From BD1-7 clade bacterium (GTDB lineage Bacteria > Pseudomonadota > Gammaproteobacteria > Pseudomonadales > DT-91): a DNA stretch of 64,000 nt. Position numbers and translations under genes: made by a program. The DNA is taken from the NCBI GenBank assembly GCA_902705865.1, contig CACSIO010000012.1, positions 186,001-250,000 of the forward strand. The letters run 5' to 3'. The number at the start of each line of letters is the position of its first letter. Position 1 is the stretch's first letter. The notes under the pieces are model-generated. The model saw only the letters and a list, made by a program, of their open reading frames with translations. It searched no databases and was not told the origin of the DNA. Shown one piece after another: positions 13,746 to 22,267 of this stretch.

Positions 13746-14192
13746 ATGTCAAAATGGAAGCAAGCGTTAGACGCCGCAGTATCCGGTGCGGTTCAGGCGC
13801 ATCTCATGCCACCTCATATTCAGTATCTTTCTCTGCCGCCGATTTCGAGTTGGAAAGACAACACAATTACTATCGATTGGCAGGCGACTGAAGATATCTA
13901 CCAAGGCGGTGGAATGGTGTTTGGCGGATACCTCAGTGCGTTAGCCGATTATGCCGCTGGCACTGCCATGTTAACGTGCATTGAAGACGACCAGCAGTTT
14001 GCGACACGGAACCTCGAGATGACATTCAAACGCCCCGTTAAAGCAGGGTTAGTGACTATCATTGCCGAAGTTCGGCCTTCTGATGCGCAAGAGTTTGATG
14101 TAGAAGTGCAGTTTCTAAATGCAGATAACAACTTGTGCGCTGTATGCCATGTCAGACAGACGCTCATTTCATTGACGCGAGATATTGCGTAA
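13746..14192 (+). CDS. PaaI-type hotdog-fold thioesterase
   Basis: 148 residues. Single hotdog domain: GGGMVFGGYLSALADYAAGTAML gives the central hotdog helix, with the family's 'G-x-x-x-G-G' turn, followed by TRNLEMTFKRPVKAGLVTIIAEV. This class hydrolyses acyl-CoA or aryl-CoA thioesters. The residue after the HGG-type turn differs from canonical PaaI (FGGY instead of HGG), so activity should be treated as predicted. AAGGGA ribosome site just upstream. Local company of acyl-CoA and Rieske enzymes would suit a catabolic role. Confidence 0.8.
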   Translation: MSKWKQALDAAVSGAVQAHLMPPHIQYLSLPPISSWKDNTITIDWQATEDIYQGGGMVFGGYLSALADYAAGTAMLTCIEDDQQFATRNLEMTFKRPVKAGLVTIIAEVRPSDAQEFDVEVQFLNADNNLCAVCHVRQTLISLTRDIA

Positions 14193-14473
14193 ACACACCC
14201 AAACATCAGTTTGTTACTTTTAGGCATGGCCGAGTAAGGTTTGGTTCACAAACCTTGCTCACTTCGCCGCTGGTCACGCATTTACAGCACTTCAAACGCG
14301 GTTTTTCGCCACTTGTCGGCTTGAACTGGCTTCCTACATGCAACTTCTCTTACATTGCGCGCTCATAGCTGGGACGCGTCACTCCATTGTCACCGCTATT
14401 AGTTAGAGTACCTTTGCCGCACAGGGGGCAAGGCTGGTTGCTTTAGCTGATAACAATAAATACCGATTAAACA

Positions 14474-15736
14474 GTGAGATGCGCATTGAAATTGATAACA
14501 CATACCCTGAATGGGGCCGGTACTCGTCTGGCTTCACATATTCGAATTTCCTTTACACTCCTTACCTTTATTGTTCTTGCTGGCGTGACGAATCTCGCTG
14601 TAGCGAGCGCTTTTCCGGCCTTAGACGAAGCGGTCGATGATGCCCATGTGCTAGATATTACGCCGATATTTGATTTCGATGGGGATGGATGTTTCCCCGC
14701 CGCCGGTATCAGCCGTGATGGCCAACAAAACCCGGGTTTGAAAACCAGTGGCAGCTTGGGCGGTAATTGCCGAGCGCCTGACTTTCTTGCTACGTCGAAT
14801 ACTTTGCACCGCAGTGCGTGTGTCAGCAAAGATGGCGTTGAGTATTGTGGTCACTTCTTCGCCTTATACTTTGAGAAAGACCAGGTAGTTGCAGGCTGGG
14901 ATTTGCTTGGTCACAGACATGATTGGGAGCAAGCCGCTGTTTGGACGAAAGATGGCGTCGTCACTCATGCAGGCGTAAGTGCTCACGGCAATATGGACAC
15001 CCGTCCACTGGCAGATGTGCCTCATACCGATAGCCATCCACATGTGGTTTATCACAAAGACGGCGGGCTGACACATTCGATGCGATTTGCCAAATCTGGC
15101 GAGCTTGCAGAGAATCCTTACGGCGAATTCGTAACGCCGCCAGTTATTAGTTGGTATGCAATGTACGGTGATAATAAAACCAATGCAGAGTTGCGTCGTT
15201 TATTTAATACCTACAATTTCGATCATGCTGTTATTCCAATGAAGGATGGTAACTTTTTCGGCAATCTGAATCGTTTTAAGCCATCGTCATATCCTGAGTT
15301 TTTTGATGGCGAAGATTGTGAATACAGTGATTGGTTCTCGGAAGAGGGTAGTGCCCAGGCTGTGTGCCGTGGCGATCGTGTTGCTGTCGGTATTGAATGT
15401 TCCGGGCGATATTGTGATAACAAACGTCTCAAGTGTTGCAACGTTCAAGGTGTTATGCCACACGGCGACACCTGGGAAGCCAGTCATTGGATTTCAGAAG
15501 AATCACCAAGCTCGTGGTCATGGAATGATGCCGCCGTTGTAGGTATGAAGTGCAGTGGGCGCTACTGTGATAACCTCAAGTTGATCGTGCGTAACCGCAC
15601 CGGTTCTAACGGTGTTTGGACTAACTTTTTCTCTGAGGAGCAAGGCTTAGGGCAATGCCCGAAAGGCAGCTACATTGCCGGCGTTCGCTGCAGCGGGCGA
15701 TATTGTGATAACCTCAGCCTCTATTGTCAGAAATAG
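14474..15736 (+). CDS. NLP-type (NPP1) secreted protein with triplicated CSGRYCDN module
   Basis: 420 residues from a GTG start at 14474; a downstream TTG at 14486 is also possible. Signal peptide about 24-46 (IRISFTLLTFIVLAGV..LAVASA). Residues about 60-275 form a necrosis- and ethylene-inducing-like (NLP/NPP1) domain: the hallmark heptapeptide GHRHDWE is exact at 146-152, with VTHAGVSAHG and SHPHVVYHKDGGLTHSMRFA following. Residues about 285-420 hold three copies of a ~46-51-residue module, each with SEE then GIxCSGRYCDN (CSGRYCDN at 309-316, 360-367, 406-413) and mostly a following Cys. NLPs are cation-dependent proteins that bind glycosyl inositol phosphoryl ceramides and damage plant membranes; whether this one is cytolytic is unknown. 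The C-terminal module probably binds a surface or ligand. Confidence 0.85.
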   Translation: MRCALKLITHTLNGAGTRLASHIRISFTLLTFIVLAGVTNLAVASAFPALDEAVDDAHVLDITPIFDFDGDGCFPAAGISRDGQQNPGLKTSGSLGGNCRAPDFLATSNTLHRSACVSKDGVEYCGHFFALYFEKDQVVAGWDLLGHRHDWEQAAVWTKDGVVTHAGVSAHGNMDTRPLADVPHTDSHPHVVYHKDGGLTHSMRFAKSGELAENPYGEFVTPPVISWYAMYGDNKTNAELRRLFNTYNFDHAVIPMKDGNFFGNLNRFKPSSYPEFFDGEDCEYSDWFSEEGSAQAVCRGDRVAVGIECSGRYCDNKRLKCCNVQGVMPHGDTWEASHWISEESPSSWSWNDAAVVGMKCSGRYCDNLKLIVRNRTGSNGVWTNFFSEEQGLGQCPKGSYIAGVRCSGRYCDNLSLYCQK

Positions 15737-15835
15737 TTGAGTAGAGGTGGTAGACAAAAAAGGGGAAGGGAAACAGAAAACAAGAGCTCCCTCCCTCTCG
15801 TTTATCACCGGTGTTAGATTGATTGAGTCGGAAGA

Positions 15836-16121
15836 CTAAGAGCCGTCTTTCTCAAAATCATCAAGATAGTTTTTGGGCGGTGGCGTCCAACCCCTTTCTG
15901 AGCGCGCGTTGTCATCGCCGCTTCCGCCTTGAGTTGCGTCGCCATAGTAGCTGCGGATATTCGATACTGTGCATCAAGTCAGCCTGCTCTATCGTGTGAT
16001 TAAGCGCCACGGTTTCCACTCCATTGGTTACCAAAAGACGATTAACGATTTGTCCGAAGTGACCAATACCAACGATGATGACTTGGCCGTTTTCATCGAT
16101 GACGTCGCCTAGTGTGTTGTT
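15836..16121 (-). pseudogene. Remnant of Kef-type (CPA2) antiporter RCK domain
   Basis: Leftward reading gives VIDENGQVIIVGIGHFGQ then IVNRLLVTNGVETVALNHT, which is the start of a TrkA-N/RCK NAD-binding domain (GxGxxG as GIGHFG) in the KefB/KefC style. Near 15965 the match jumps to another frame, continuing SNIRSYYGDATQ (Kef: ..YGDATR), then runs directly into a short tail ending DDFEKDGS and TAG at 15836-15838. The transmembrane half and most of the RCK domain are gone. So there is at least one frameshift, an N-terminal loss and an internal deletion. It lies between the NLP gene and the Rieske gene. Confidence 0.7.
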
Positions 16122-16191
16122 ATGACTTTTTTATATCGTGGCTCAATCAGGGTTGCATACACAGCGAAGAGCCCGATGCAGTGATAGGCCA

Positions 16192-17292
16192 TCAAGCGGC
16201 TTTGGCAGTCTCTGTTGTGGCTTTCTGTTTTAGGGCTTCCTGTGTTTTAGAGGAGGCGCCGTTGTAGAATTGGCGGCAGTACTTACGGTAAAAATTGATC
16301 GGCCCGTCGCCTTTCATTAGGGCTGGATTCTCGAGGTAGATCTTGTGTTCCCAGATATCGAGATCTTGTGATACGTCGATAATATAGGCTTTATGCAGAA
16401 TCCAGTTCAATGCTGGCATCAGTGCCCAAGTAGGGATCTTTTGGAGATATTTTCCCATGCCTGTGGCTTGCACACGTTTGCTCACAGTATTGGCGATACG
16501 GAGCTCAGTGGTTTTAGCATCTATCGGGGTTGTCATCACAATGGCTCGAATAGCCAGGCCGAGATCTGGAATTGATACATCGACATGAGAAAAGCCCATG
16601 CCGTGAACCTGTATCTGTAACGATTGCTTGAACGGTTTTTTGTAGCCAACTAATCCGGTGTCACGAACCATTGAATAGGCTGCATACATAGCTTTACCTT
16701 CCGTTGTTGGCTTTTCGTCGATATCGATTCTGTCGTAACCATGTACAAAGTCGAAGTGCCCTAGGTCAACACTGTTTTCGTTAACATCCTGAACGTGTGC
16801 CGCCAGCTGAAAAGTGTGTGACTTCAGTGGAGTAAAGTCGCTGTAGTCAAAAGCGGGAATATGCCAATCGGGCGATTGTTTGAGTGGGCTGTAAAACACC
16901 ATGATAAATCCGTTTTTATCATCGACGTGCCAACTTTTTGTGCACGTTTTTTGAGGTACACCGGTTCCATAATCGGTTTTGACACACTGGCCGCTTGTGC
17001 TGAAGTGGTAGCCATGAAAGGGACAGCGCAGATTGTCACCTACGACAGTGCCACCGAATCCCATGTGGGCACCAAGGTGTGGGCAGTAGGCATCAAGAAC
17101 AACAGCAGTGCCTGATTCGTTTCTGAAAAGCACCAATTCTTGGTCAAAGGCTTTGATCGGTTTAACATCCCCTTTCTTGAGCTCTCGACTCAACCCTAGG
17201 CAGTACCATCCTTCCGGAAATCTCGGTAGTTGGCCTTTGATAGCGGTTGACGTCGATTCAGTTGCGATGATGTGATCATTGGTATGTGGCAT
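16192..17292 (-). CDS. Rieske [2Fe-2S] oxygenase, alpha subunit type (second)
   Basis: 366 residues. Rieske ligands Cys70-His72 (YCPHLGAHMG) and Cys90-His93 (CPFHGYHFS), standard 17-residue spacing. Catalytic iron region VNENSVDLGHFDFVHGY. N-terminus RFPEGWYCLGLSRELKKGDV is typical of the single-component KshA / cholesterol-desaturase-like oxygenase group. No reductase gene nearby. It follows the third Rieske gene by 78 bases on the same strand, so the two are probably co-transcribed from the region controlled by the HxlR gene. Its stop overlaps a 27-codon ATG frame of no recognisable family, near the antiporter remnant. Confidence 0.9.
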   Translation of the reverse strand: MPHTNDHIIATESTSTAIKGQLPRFPEGWYCLGLSRELKKGDVKPIKAFDQELVLFRNESGTAVVLDAYCPHLGAHMGFGGTVVGDNLRCPFHGYHFSTSGQCVKTDYGTGVPQKTCTKSWHVDDKNGFIMVFYSPLKQSPDWHIPAFDYSDFTPLKSHTFQLAAHVQDVNENSVDLGHFDFVHGYDRIDIDEKPTTEGKAMYAAYSMVRDTGLVGYKKPFKQSLQIQVHGMGFSHVDVSIPDLGLAIRAIVMTTPIDAKTTELRIANTVSKRVQATGMGKYLQKIPTWALMPALNWILHKAYIIDVSQDLDIWEHKIYLENPALMKGDGPINFYRKYCRQFYNGASSKTQEALKQKATTETAKAA

Positions 17293-17370
17293 TGTTTGTA
17301 TCCGGTCGCTAGATCTTTCGGGTAGAGAAGATCAGGTAGATGGCGCTACCTGATCCGGTGCAGATAAACC

Positions 17371-18519
17371 TCAGGCTGCTTTGTTGTCTTTTTTATCGGG
17401 TTGGATATGAACAACCTGCTCCGGGTAGTCGTACTCCATCTGACGGGTGACCCAATCGTGGTATTGCTGGAACAGCAACCCGTCTTCCTCGTTTTCGATA
17501 AACTGGGCACCTTGGATCGCCAAGCCTTCCCAAAGTGGTCGATCCATTTCGAAACCGGCTTTAATTTCAGAGAAGAAGCGAGGGGTGCCTAAAACCGCTG
17601 CAATCAGCGACGGCTTGCGCGAAAGTGCGACACCTAGGCGAACTTGAATGGTTTTTTCGTCAATCGGAACGGGCAGACTTACGATCAAATAATCTTGTTT
17701 AAACATCTTGAAATCGAGTGTACCGCGGTAGTAAACCATTCCCATGCCGTGGATCGCGCCATGTAGCTCTGCCCAGTTGCCTTCCATTCGGCTGTTTAGG
17801 CGATTGCTGATTTGATCGATTACTTTGTTCCAGATCGAATTCAGGCGATAAGCAATAGGGCGGTCTTTGCGGATGATCGTAGGTATGCGCAGTAGATCTG
17901 CTAGGCGAGAAGGTTTTGCTAAGCCGCGAGTCTTGGCATGAAGTGCTTCGTGCTCAATATCGATAACTGTGCTGGCTTCACTGACGCCATGGGTATAGAA
18001 GAAGTGCGTGTTATCGATAACGTCTTGGTTAAAGATGTCGATGTTGGTTCGGTATTCGCCGATGGTGTTCCATTTTACTGGACCCCATTCGCCATCTTGT
18101 GGTTTCGGCAGGTTAGGTACTTTCCAGCCGGGTTTTGCGCCGGTATTGGAATGCCACATCCGAACGATGCCGTCTCGTTCATCGACTTCGTAGGTTTTTA
18201 AATGCTGCTTGGCGGCTGTAGGGCAGCCTGGAATTTCGGTACAACGACCGTCTTCGCCGAAGCGTCTGCCGTGTGACCCACAGACCAGTTCATTGCCTTC
18301 AACAAAGCCGCCGCGTGCCATATCGTTACCGCGATGTGGACAAAAGCCGTCGGTTACTTTAGGTTTACCGGCTTTGGTGCGATAGACGACAAAATATTTG
18401 CCAAACGCCTTAAATCCTTCGATATCGCCCGGTTTGAGTTTTTTTGTTAAGGCAATGGCATACCAGCCCGGTGGGTAAATATGGCCAACGGGTTTATGGT
18501 TGAACGGTAGATCCAGCAT
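17371..18519 (-). CDS. Rieske [2Fe-2S] oxygenase, alpha subunit type (third)
   Basis: 382 residues, GAGGAAG before the ATG at 18519. Rieske ligands Cys60-His62 (FCPHRGNDMARG) and Cys80-His83 (CGSHGRRFG). Iron site IFNQDVIDNTHFFYTHG closely follows the KshA-type pattern (D..DNxxHFFYxH). It keeps the IYPPGWYAIALTKKLKPGDI entry to the Rieske fold. First gene of a leftward pair with the second Rieske gene, divergent from an HxlR regulator. Substrate unknown; steroid/terpenoid-like is the family hint only. Confidence 0.9.
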   Translation of the reverse strand: MLDLPFNHKPVGHIYPPGWYAIALTKKLKPGDIEGFKAFGKYFVVYRTKAGKPKVTDGFCPHRGNDMARGGFVEGNELVCGSHGRRFGEDGRCTEIPGCPTAAKQHLKTYEVDERDGIVRMWHSNTGAKPGWKVPNLPKPQDGEWGPVKWNTIGEYRTNIDIFNQDVIDNTHFFYTHGVSEASTVIDIEHEALHAKTRGLAKPSRLADLLRIPTIIRKDRPIAYRLNSIWNKVIDQISNRLNSRMEGNWAELHGAIHGMGMVYYRGTLDFKMFKQDYLIVSLPVPIDEKTIQVRLGVALSRKPSLIAAVLGTPRFFSEIKAGFEMDRPLWEGLAIQGAQFIENEEDGLLFQQYHDWVTRQMEYDYPEQVVHIQPDKKDNKAA

Positions 18520-18646
18520 ATTACTTCCTCGATAGTGACGTATATTGCTTGTTTTGGTACTAAGAGTTGGCCAGTTGTTTGATCTGGTTCTTATTCTTTG
18601 GTTACTTTATGAGACTATTGTTTGTTTTGGATGTTACAGAGTCAAT

Positions 18647-18666
18647 AAGGCACAAAAATGTGCCTT
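18647..18666. promoter_or_regulatory. Candidate HxlR operator
   Basis: Perfect dyad AAGGCACA (18647-18654), spacer AAAA, TGTGCCTT (18659-18666), 20 bp in all, in the 197-base divergent region between the Rieske pair and the HxlR gene. Size, symmetry and location suit a dimeric winged-helix regulator; assignment to HxlR is inference. Confidence 0.6.
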
Positions 18667-18716
18667 TGACAGATTCCTTTTACCTATGGTTTTTTTGATA
18701 AAAAAGCAGGCAATTC

Positions 18717-19088
18717 ATGAGTGAAAAGCGTTTTTTTCCGTCAAACGACGATTGCCCCGTCAGGGACGTGTTAACGGGTTTAACCAGCAAATGGCCAATG
18801 CTGATACTTTTTGCATTGATGGATGGCGAAGAACGTTTTTCTGGATTGCAGCGCCGAATTGAAAAAATTTCCAAGCGGATGCTAACGGTTTCTCTGAGAG
18901 ACTTGGAAAGAGACGGTTACATTACACGCACGGTTTACCCTGAAGTACCACCGCGGGTTGAGTACGCGTTAACAGAGATGGGGAAGGAAGTTGTAACGCC
19001 ACTGGTTAAGTTAATTCGTTGGGCGGAATCCCGCCATGATGACATTCGAGATGCGCGTGGGCGCTATGATGAAGCCAAAGCTAAATGA
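18717..19088 (+). CDS. HxlR family transcriptional regulator
   Basis: 123 residues. Short winged-helix protein with the HxlR hallmarks: an early cysteine in [22 protein letters not shown], then [33 protein letters not shown] (recognition helix) and the wing [17 protein letters not shown]. The Cys-Pro at the start is where several family members sense electrophiles or redox state. GCAGG is six bases upstream of ATG 18717. Divergent from the two-gene Rieske operon, which is its likely target. Confidence 0.95.
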   Translation: MSEKRFFPSNDDCPVRDVLTGLTSKWPMLILFALMDGEERFSGLQRRIEKISKRMLTVSLRDLERDGYITRTVYPEVPPRVEYALTEMGKEVVTPLVKLIRWAESRHDDIRDARGRYDEAKAK

Positions 19089-19145
19089 TATCGCTTTAAC
19101 GTGTTCAGAAAGTTGTTGTTAGGTTTCGGCGCGAGTGGATAAATG

Positions 19146-19868
19146 CTAGCTCGTGCTGGCCTGAATAAGCTTATATTTACGGGTTTGAACGAAGAGCAGT
19201 GCAATGGTCGTGGTGGCGGTTGCAATAAGGAATACCGAGGCATCGTTGATAGGCAGGTCAAGGCTGTATCTTGCCAGCGCCAGAATGCCGAAATACGCGA
19301 GTACGCTGTATTGGATCACTGATGTGAGTGGTACCAGGCTATCGTCTTTATTTTTCTTTTGAATTTTTACAGCGCGGTTGCCTATCCACCAAGCTGAAGT
19401 CGTTAGTACAGTCACGATGGTTCCGACTAGAATGAATGAAAGCCAAACCGCCGATTCAGGCCAGCCAACAACTTGAGCTGACTTTGCCGGCCCTGACCAT
19501 AGAGCGTCCCAGCTCACTGCTAAAATCACGCCGAGGCTTACAAGAAATCCGGCGCTTTCTTTGTGATCTTCATCGTCGATCAGCATGGCGCGAAATTCGC
19601 AGAACAAAAACCAGAAAATAAAGCTGAATGCGATAATGCCTATTAGCGGTGTTAAATGTGGCAGTGTTTGTATGCCGAAATATGACAGGCTATATCCGAT
19701 TAACGGAAACAATGTGTGAGTTAGGCTCAAGCCGCCAATCCAGCATATAACTTGAGTACGGGTTTTGAGCATTGACGAATTTGCCGAAGTTGCGATTGCT
19801 GCATCAATGCCGATACCGACGCCCATTAGTAAGCAAGCAATAACAAACTCAGAGATAAACCCATTCAT
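19146..19868 (-). CDS. MntP/LysE-like integral membrane protein
   Basis: 240 residues with six hydrophobic segments. N-terminal half MGVGIGIDAAIATSANSSML and LTHTLFPLIGYSLSYFG resemble the repeat of the MntP manganese exporter family (the 'GIDAxA' Asp and the 'PLIG' turn). A Lys/Asp-rich loop follows (CEFRAMLIDDEDHKES) then three further segments. A cation-export function is only a suggestion. It ends close to, and convergent with, the HxlR gene. No riboswitch seen upstream. Confidence 0.65.
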   Translation of the reverse strand: MNGFISEFVIACLLMGVGIGIDAAIATSANSSMLKTRTQVICWIGGLSLTHTLFPLIGYSLSYFGIQTLPHLTPLIGIIAFSFIFWFLFCEFRAMLIDDEDHKESAGFLVSLGVILAVSWDALWSGPAKSAQVVGWPESAVWLSFILVGTIVTVLTTSAWWIGNRAVKIQKKNKDDSLVPLTSVIQYSVLAYFGILALARYSLDLPINDASVFLIATATTTIALLFVQTRKYKLIQASTS

Positions 19869-20145
19869 GGTGGCTCACGGTAAAAATGTTAGAAAATTTT
19901 ACGCAAACGATGAGGACATCTTTGCAAATTAGGCGATGACTCTACCGAAAAACTGTTAACCAATTGAGAAGAAAATATTTCATATTTATGTAGGGTTTTG
20001 TGGGTTTGATATTAAAACCTGTTATAAATCGTTAACTTAACTGTCATTCAAATTGCGTTTTTTCGTCATCATTCGATTTTATTCTTACCGCTCCTGAACT
20101 CTTCGGCTTTTTCGCTGATAGATTTTTATAATATAGGGGAGAGAG

Positions 20146-22170
20146 ATGATCGATCTAACTAAGAAGGCGCGTCTTGCGCTGGCAATTTCTGCTGCTATTG
20201 CTTTGGCAGCTTGTAACGGCGACGACGGCAAAGACGGCGCACCTGGCGCGCAAGGTCCTGCTGGTGCACAGGGTTCTGCTGGCCAAGATGGCTCAAACGG
20301 TGCTGATGGTTCAAATGGCGCTGACGGTTCAAATGGTGCTGACGGTTCAAATGGCGCTGACGGTCAAGGCGTTGGTTCCGGTATCGTTACTCCAGGCCTA
20401 ACTCGTTTGGCTACCGTACCTAAAGGTGCAGAAGTAACTGGTGCGTTCATTACTCAGCAAGGCGACTTGTTCTTCAACGTTCAGCATCCTTCTTCTGCAA
20501 ACGCAACTGCAGATAGCCGCGGCAAAGTTATCAATCGTGGTACCGTTGGTGTTCTGTCTGGTGTGAATATCAACAAACTGCCTAAAACTCCAATCTCTAG
20601 CCCAGTTCCAAAAACTGAAGCTGAGAAAGAGTCTGTTGTTGCTGCCTACGGTGAATATCAGGTTCTGGCACAAAATGGCGACATGTTTAACTCTCTGGCT
20701 CGCGGTGTCGGAACGACCTTCACTTCTGATGGCATGATCAAAGTTAACGAAAACAACATGCCTGACTTCAACGGTTTCATCGAAGTTCCAGCAGCGGGTG
20801 ATGAAGATGTAGCTGGCTACTTGTTTACCAACTGGGAAAGCAAAATGGGCGGCATGAGCCGCATGAAAGTTTCTCGTAAGACTGGTGCTTTCGAGTGGAC
20901 TGTTGATAGCGACAACGTTTCTATGGTTGATTTCGGTAAGTACGGCACCGTTGCTAACTGCTTTGGTTCTGTAACACCTTGGATGACTCCTTTGACTTCT
21001 GAAGAGTGGGGCGGCCCAGGTGAAAGTACTTACGCATGGAACGGTAAGAAAGCTGACGGTTCATGGTTAGTAGGTGACACGGGTTTGTTCTCTAACTACA
21101 CCGATCCTGCTGCTGCACCTACTGGCGTATTCCCGAATATCTATCGTTACCACTATATCGTTGAAATCGCTGATCCTAAAGGTGACGCAACTCCAGTTAA
21201 GCATTACACCATGGGTCGTTACGCGCACGAAAATGGCGTTGTAATGCCTGATGGAAAAACCGTATACCTGAGCGATGATAACACCGGTGGTGTTATGTTT
21301 AAGTTTGTTGCTGATACTGCTGAAGACCTGAGTGCTGGTACTTTGTACGCCGCTAAGCTGGTTCAAGATGCAGGCACTAACGAGCCGCTAACAACTGGCT
21401 TTGACGTTTCTTGGGTTGAGTTGGCTCACGGTACAAACGCTGAAATCGACGCTTGGATCGCTGAGTACGATGCAATCGACGCTGATGACTTCACACCATT
21501 CAAGAGTAACTACCTGACTGAAGCTGATTCGAAAGCATGGGCTGCATGGAGAGCTGCTGATCGTCCTGCTGGAGCGAAATACCCTGCTATCGACGAAGTT
21601 TATGCAGGCATGAGCATTGATGATCACCGCAATGACCAAGGTGAAGTTCAGTTGAGCGTTGCTAACGTTTACGGTGGTTCTGTAACTGCTGGTCAAGAAA
21701 TGGATGACCGTGTTGCATTTATGGAGTCACGTCGTGCTGCACGTGAAGCTGGTGCAACTGCTGAATTCCGTAAGCTTGAAGGCATCCAGATCAACCAAGA
21801 ACGTGCACAAGCATGGGTTGAAGGTAACGGCGAACAAGCATACGTTTATTTCGCTATCGCTGACCTGGCTCGCACAATGACTGACGGTAAAGGCGATATT
21901 CAGCTTTCTACACGTGTAGGCGCTTGTGGTGGTATCTACCGCATGCCTCTGTTGAAAGGTGCTGATGCATACGATGTAAACCGTATTGAGCCTGTCGTTA
22001 TGGGTTCAAACTTCCGTTCTACTTTAGATGGAAGCGAGCGTTGTGACGTAAATGGTTTAGTTCAACCTGATAATGTCATCGTAATGAAAGATGGCCGCCT
22101 TATCATTGGTGAAGATGGTATGGCTGCTAACAACCAGATGTGGTTGTACAACCCTAAAGTTAACGACTAA
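20146..22170 (+). CDS. PhoX/DUF839-type lipoprotein with collagen-like stalk
   Basis: 674 residues. Lipoprotein signal with lipobox LAAC at residues about 20-23. Residues about 24-76 are uninterrupted Gly-X-Y triplets (DGAPGAQGPAGAQG, then GSNGAD four times), a collagen-like stalk that would hold the catalytic part away from the membrane. The body is the PhoX-like (DUF839) beta-propeller type: NCFGSVTPWMTPLTSEEWGG, YRYHYIVEIADPKGDATPVK, GRYAHENGVVMPDGKTVYLSDD and MKDGRLIIGEDG. PhoX proteins are calcium/iron phosphatases and other members have unknown roles. Single-copy promoter region upstream; strong terminator follows. Confidence 0.9.
   Translation: MIDLTKKARLALAISAAIALAACNGDDGKDGAPGAQGPAGAQGSAGQDGSNGADGSNGADGSNGADGSNGADGQGVGSGIVTPGLTRLATVPKGAEVTGAFITQQGDLFFNVQHPSSANATADSRGKVINRGTVGVLSGVNINKLPKTPISSPVPKTEAEKESVVAAYGEYQVLAQNGDMFNSLARGVGTTFTSDGMIKVNENNMPDFNGFIEVPAAGDEDVAGYLFTNWESKMGGMSRMKVSRKTGAFEWTVDSDNVSMVDFGKYGTVANCFGSVTPWMTPLTSEEWGGPGESTYAWNGKKADGSWLVGDTGLFSNYTDPAAAPTGVFPNIYRYHYIVEIADPKGDATPVKHYTMGRYAHENGVVMPDGKTVYLSDDNTGGVMFKFVADTAEDLSAGTLYAAKLVQDAGTNEPLTTGFDVSWVELAHGTNAEIDAWIAEYDAIDADDFTPFKSNYLTEADSKAWAAWRAADRPAGAKYPAIDEVYAGMSIDDHRNDQGEVQLSVANVYGGSVTAGQEMDDRVAFMESRRAAREAGATAEFRKLEGIQINQERAQAWVEGNGEQAYVYFAIADLARTMTDGKGDIQLSTRVGACGGIYRMPLLKGADAYDVNRIEPVVMGSNFRSTLDGSERCDVNGLVQPDNVIVMKDGRLIIGEDGMAANNQMWLYNPKVND
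20290..20361 (+). repeat. 18-bp tandem repeat, four copies
   Basis: Units GGCTCAAACGGTGCTGAT, GGTTCAAATGGCGCTGAC, GGTTCAAATGGTGCTGAC, GGTTCAAATGGCGCTGAC at 20290, 20308, 20326 and 20344, each encoding GSNGAD. Near identity of units 2-4 suggests recent expansion; copy-number change would keep the reading frame and alter stalk length. Confidence 0.95.
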
Positions 22171-22213
22171 ATCAATGCTGATTTGATCGTTAATTGATCG
22201 CTAAGCGATCAGG

Positions 22214-22238
22214 AAGGGAGCCATTGGCTCCCTTTTTT
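22214..22238 (+). terminator. Rho-independent terminator
   Basis: Stem AAGGGAGCC / GGCTCCCTT with three-base loop ATT, followed by a run of T. Forty-four bases after the stop of the PhoX-like gene and before the diheme lipoprotein gene. Confidence 0.93.
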
Positions 22239-22267
22239 GTGTTTAATAGATTTAGAAGTACGACGAC

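Noticed and set aside
15750..15825. Possible terminator after the NLP gene (GGGAAGGGA / TCCCTCCC)
   Set aside because: Arms pair only partly, the loop is long and no T run follows.
16110..16191. 27-codon ATG frame overlapping the second Rieske stop (TGATG)
   Set aside because: Very short, no family, and next to a decayed gene; probably chance or debris.
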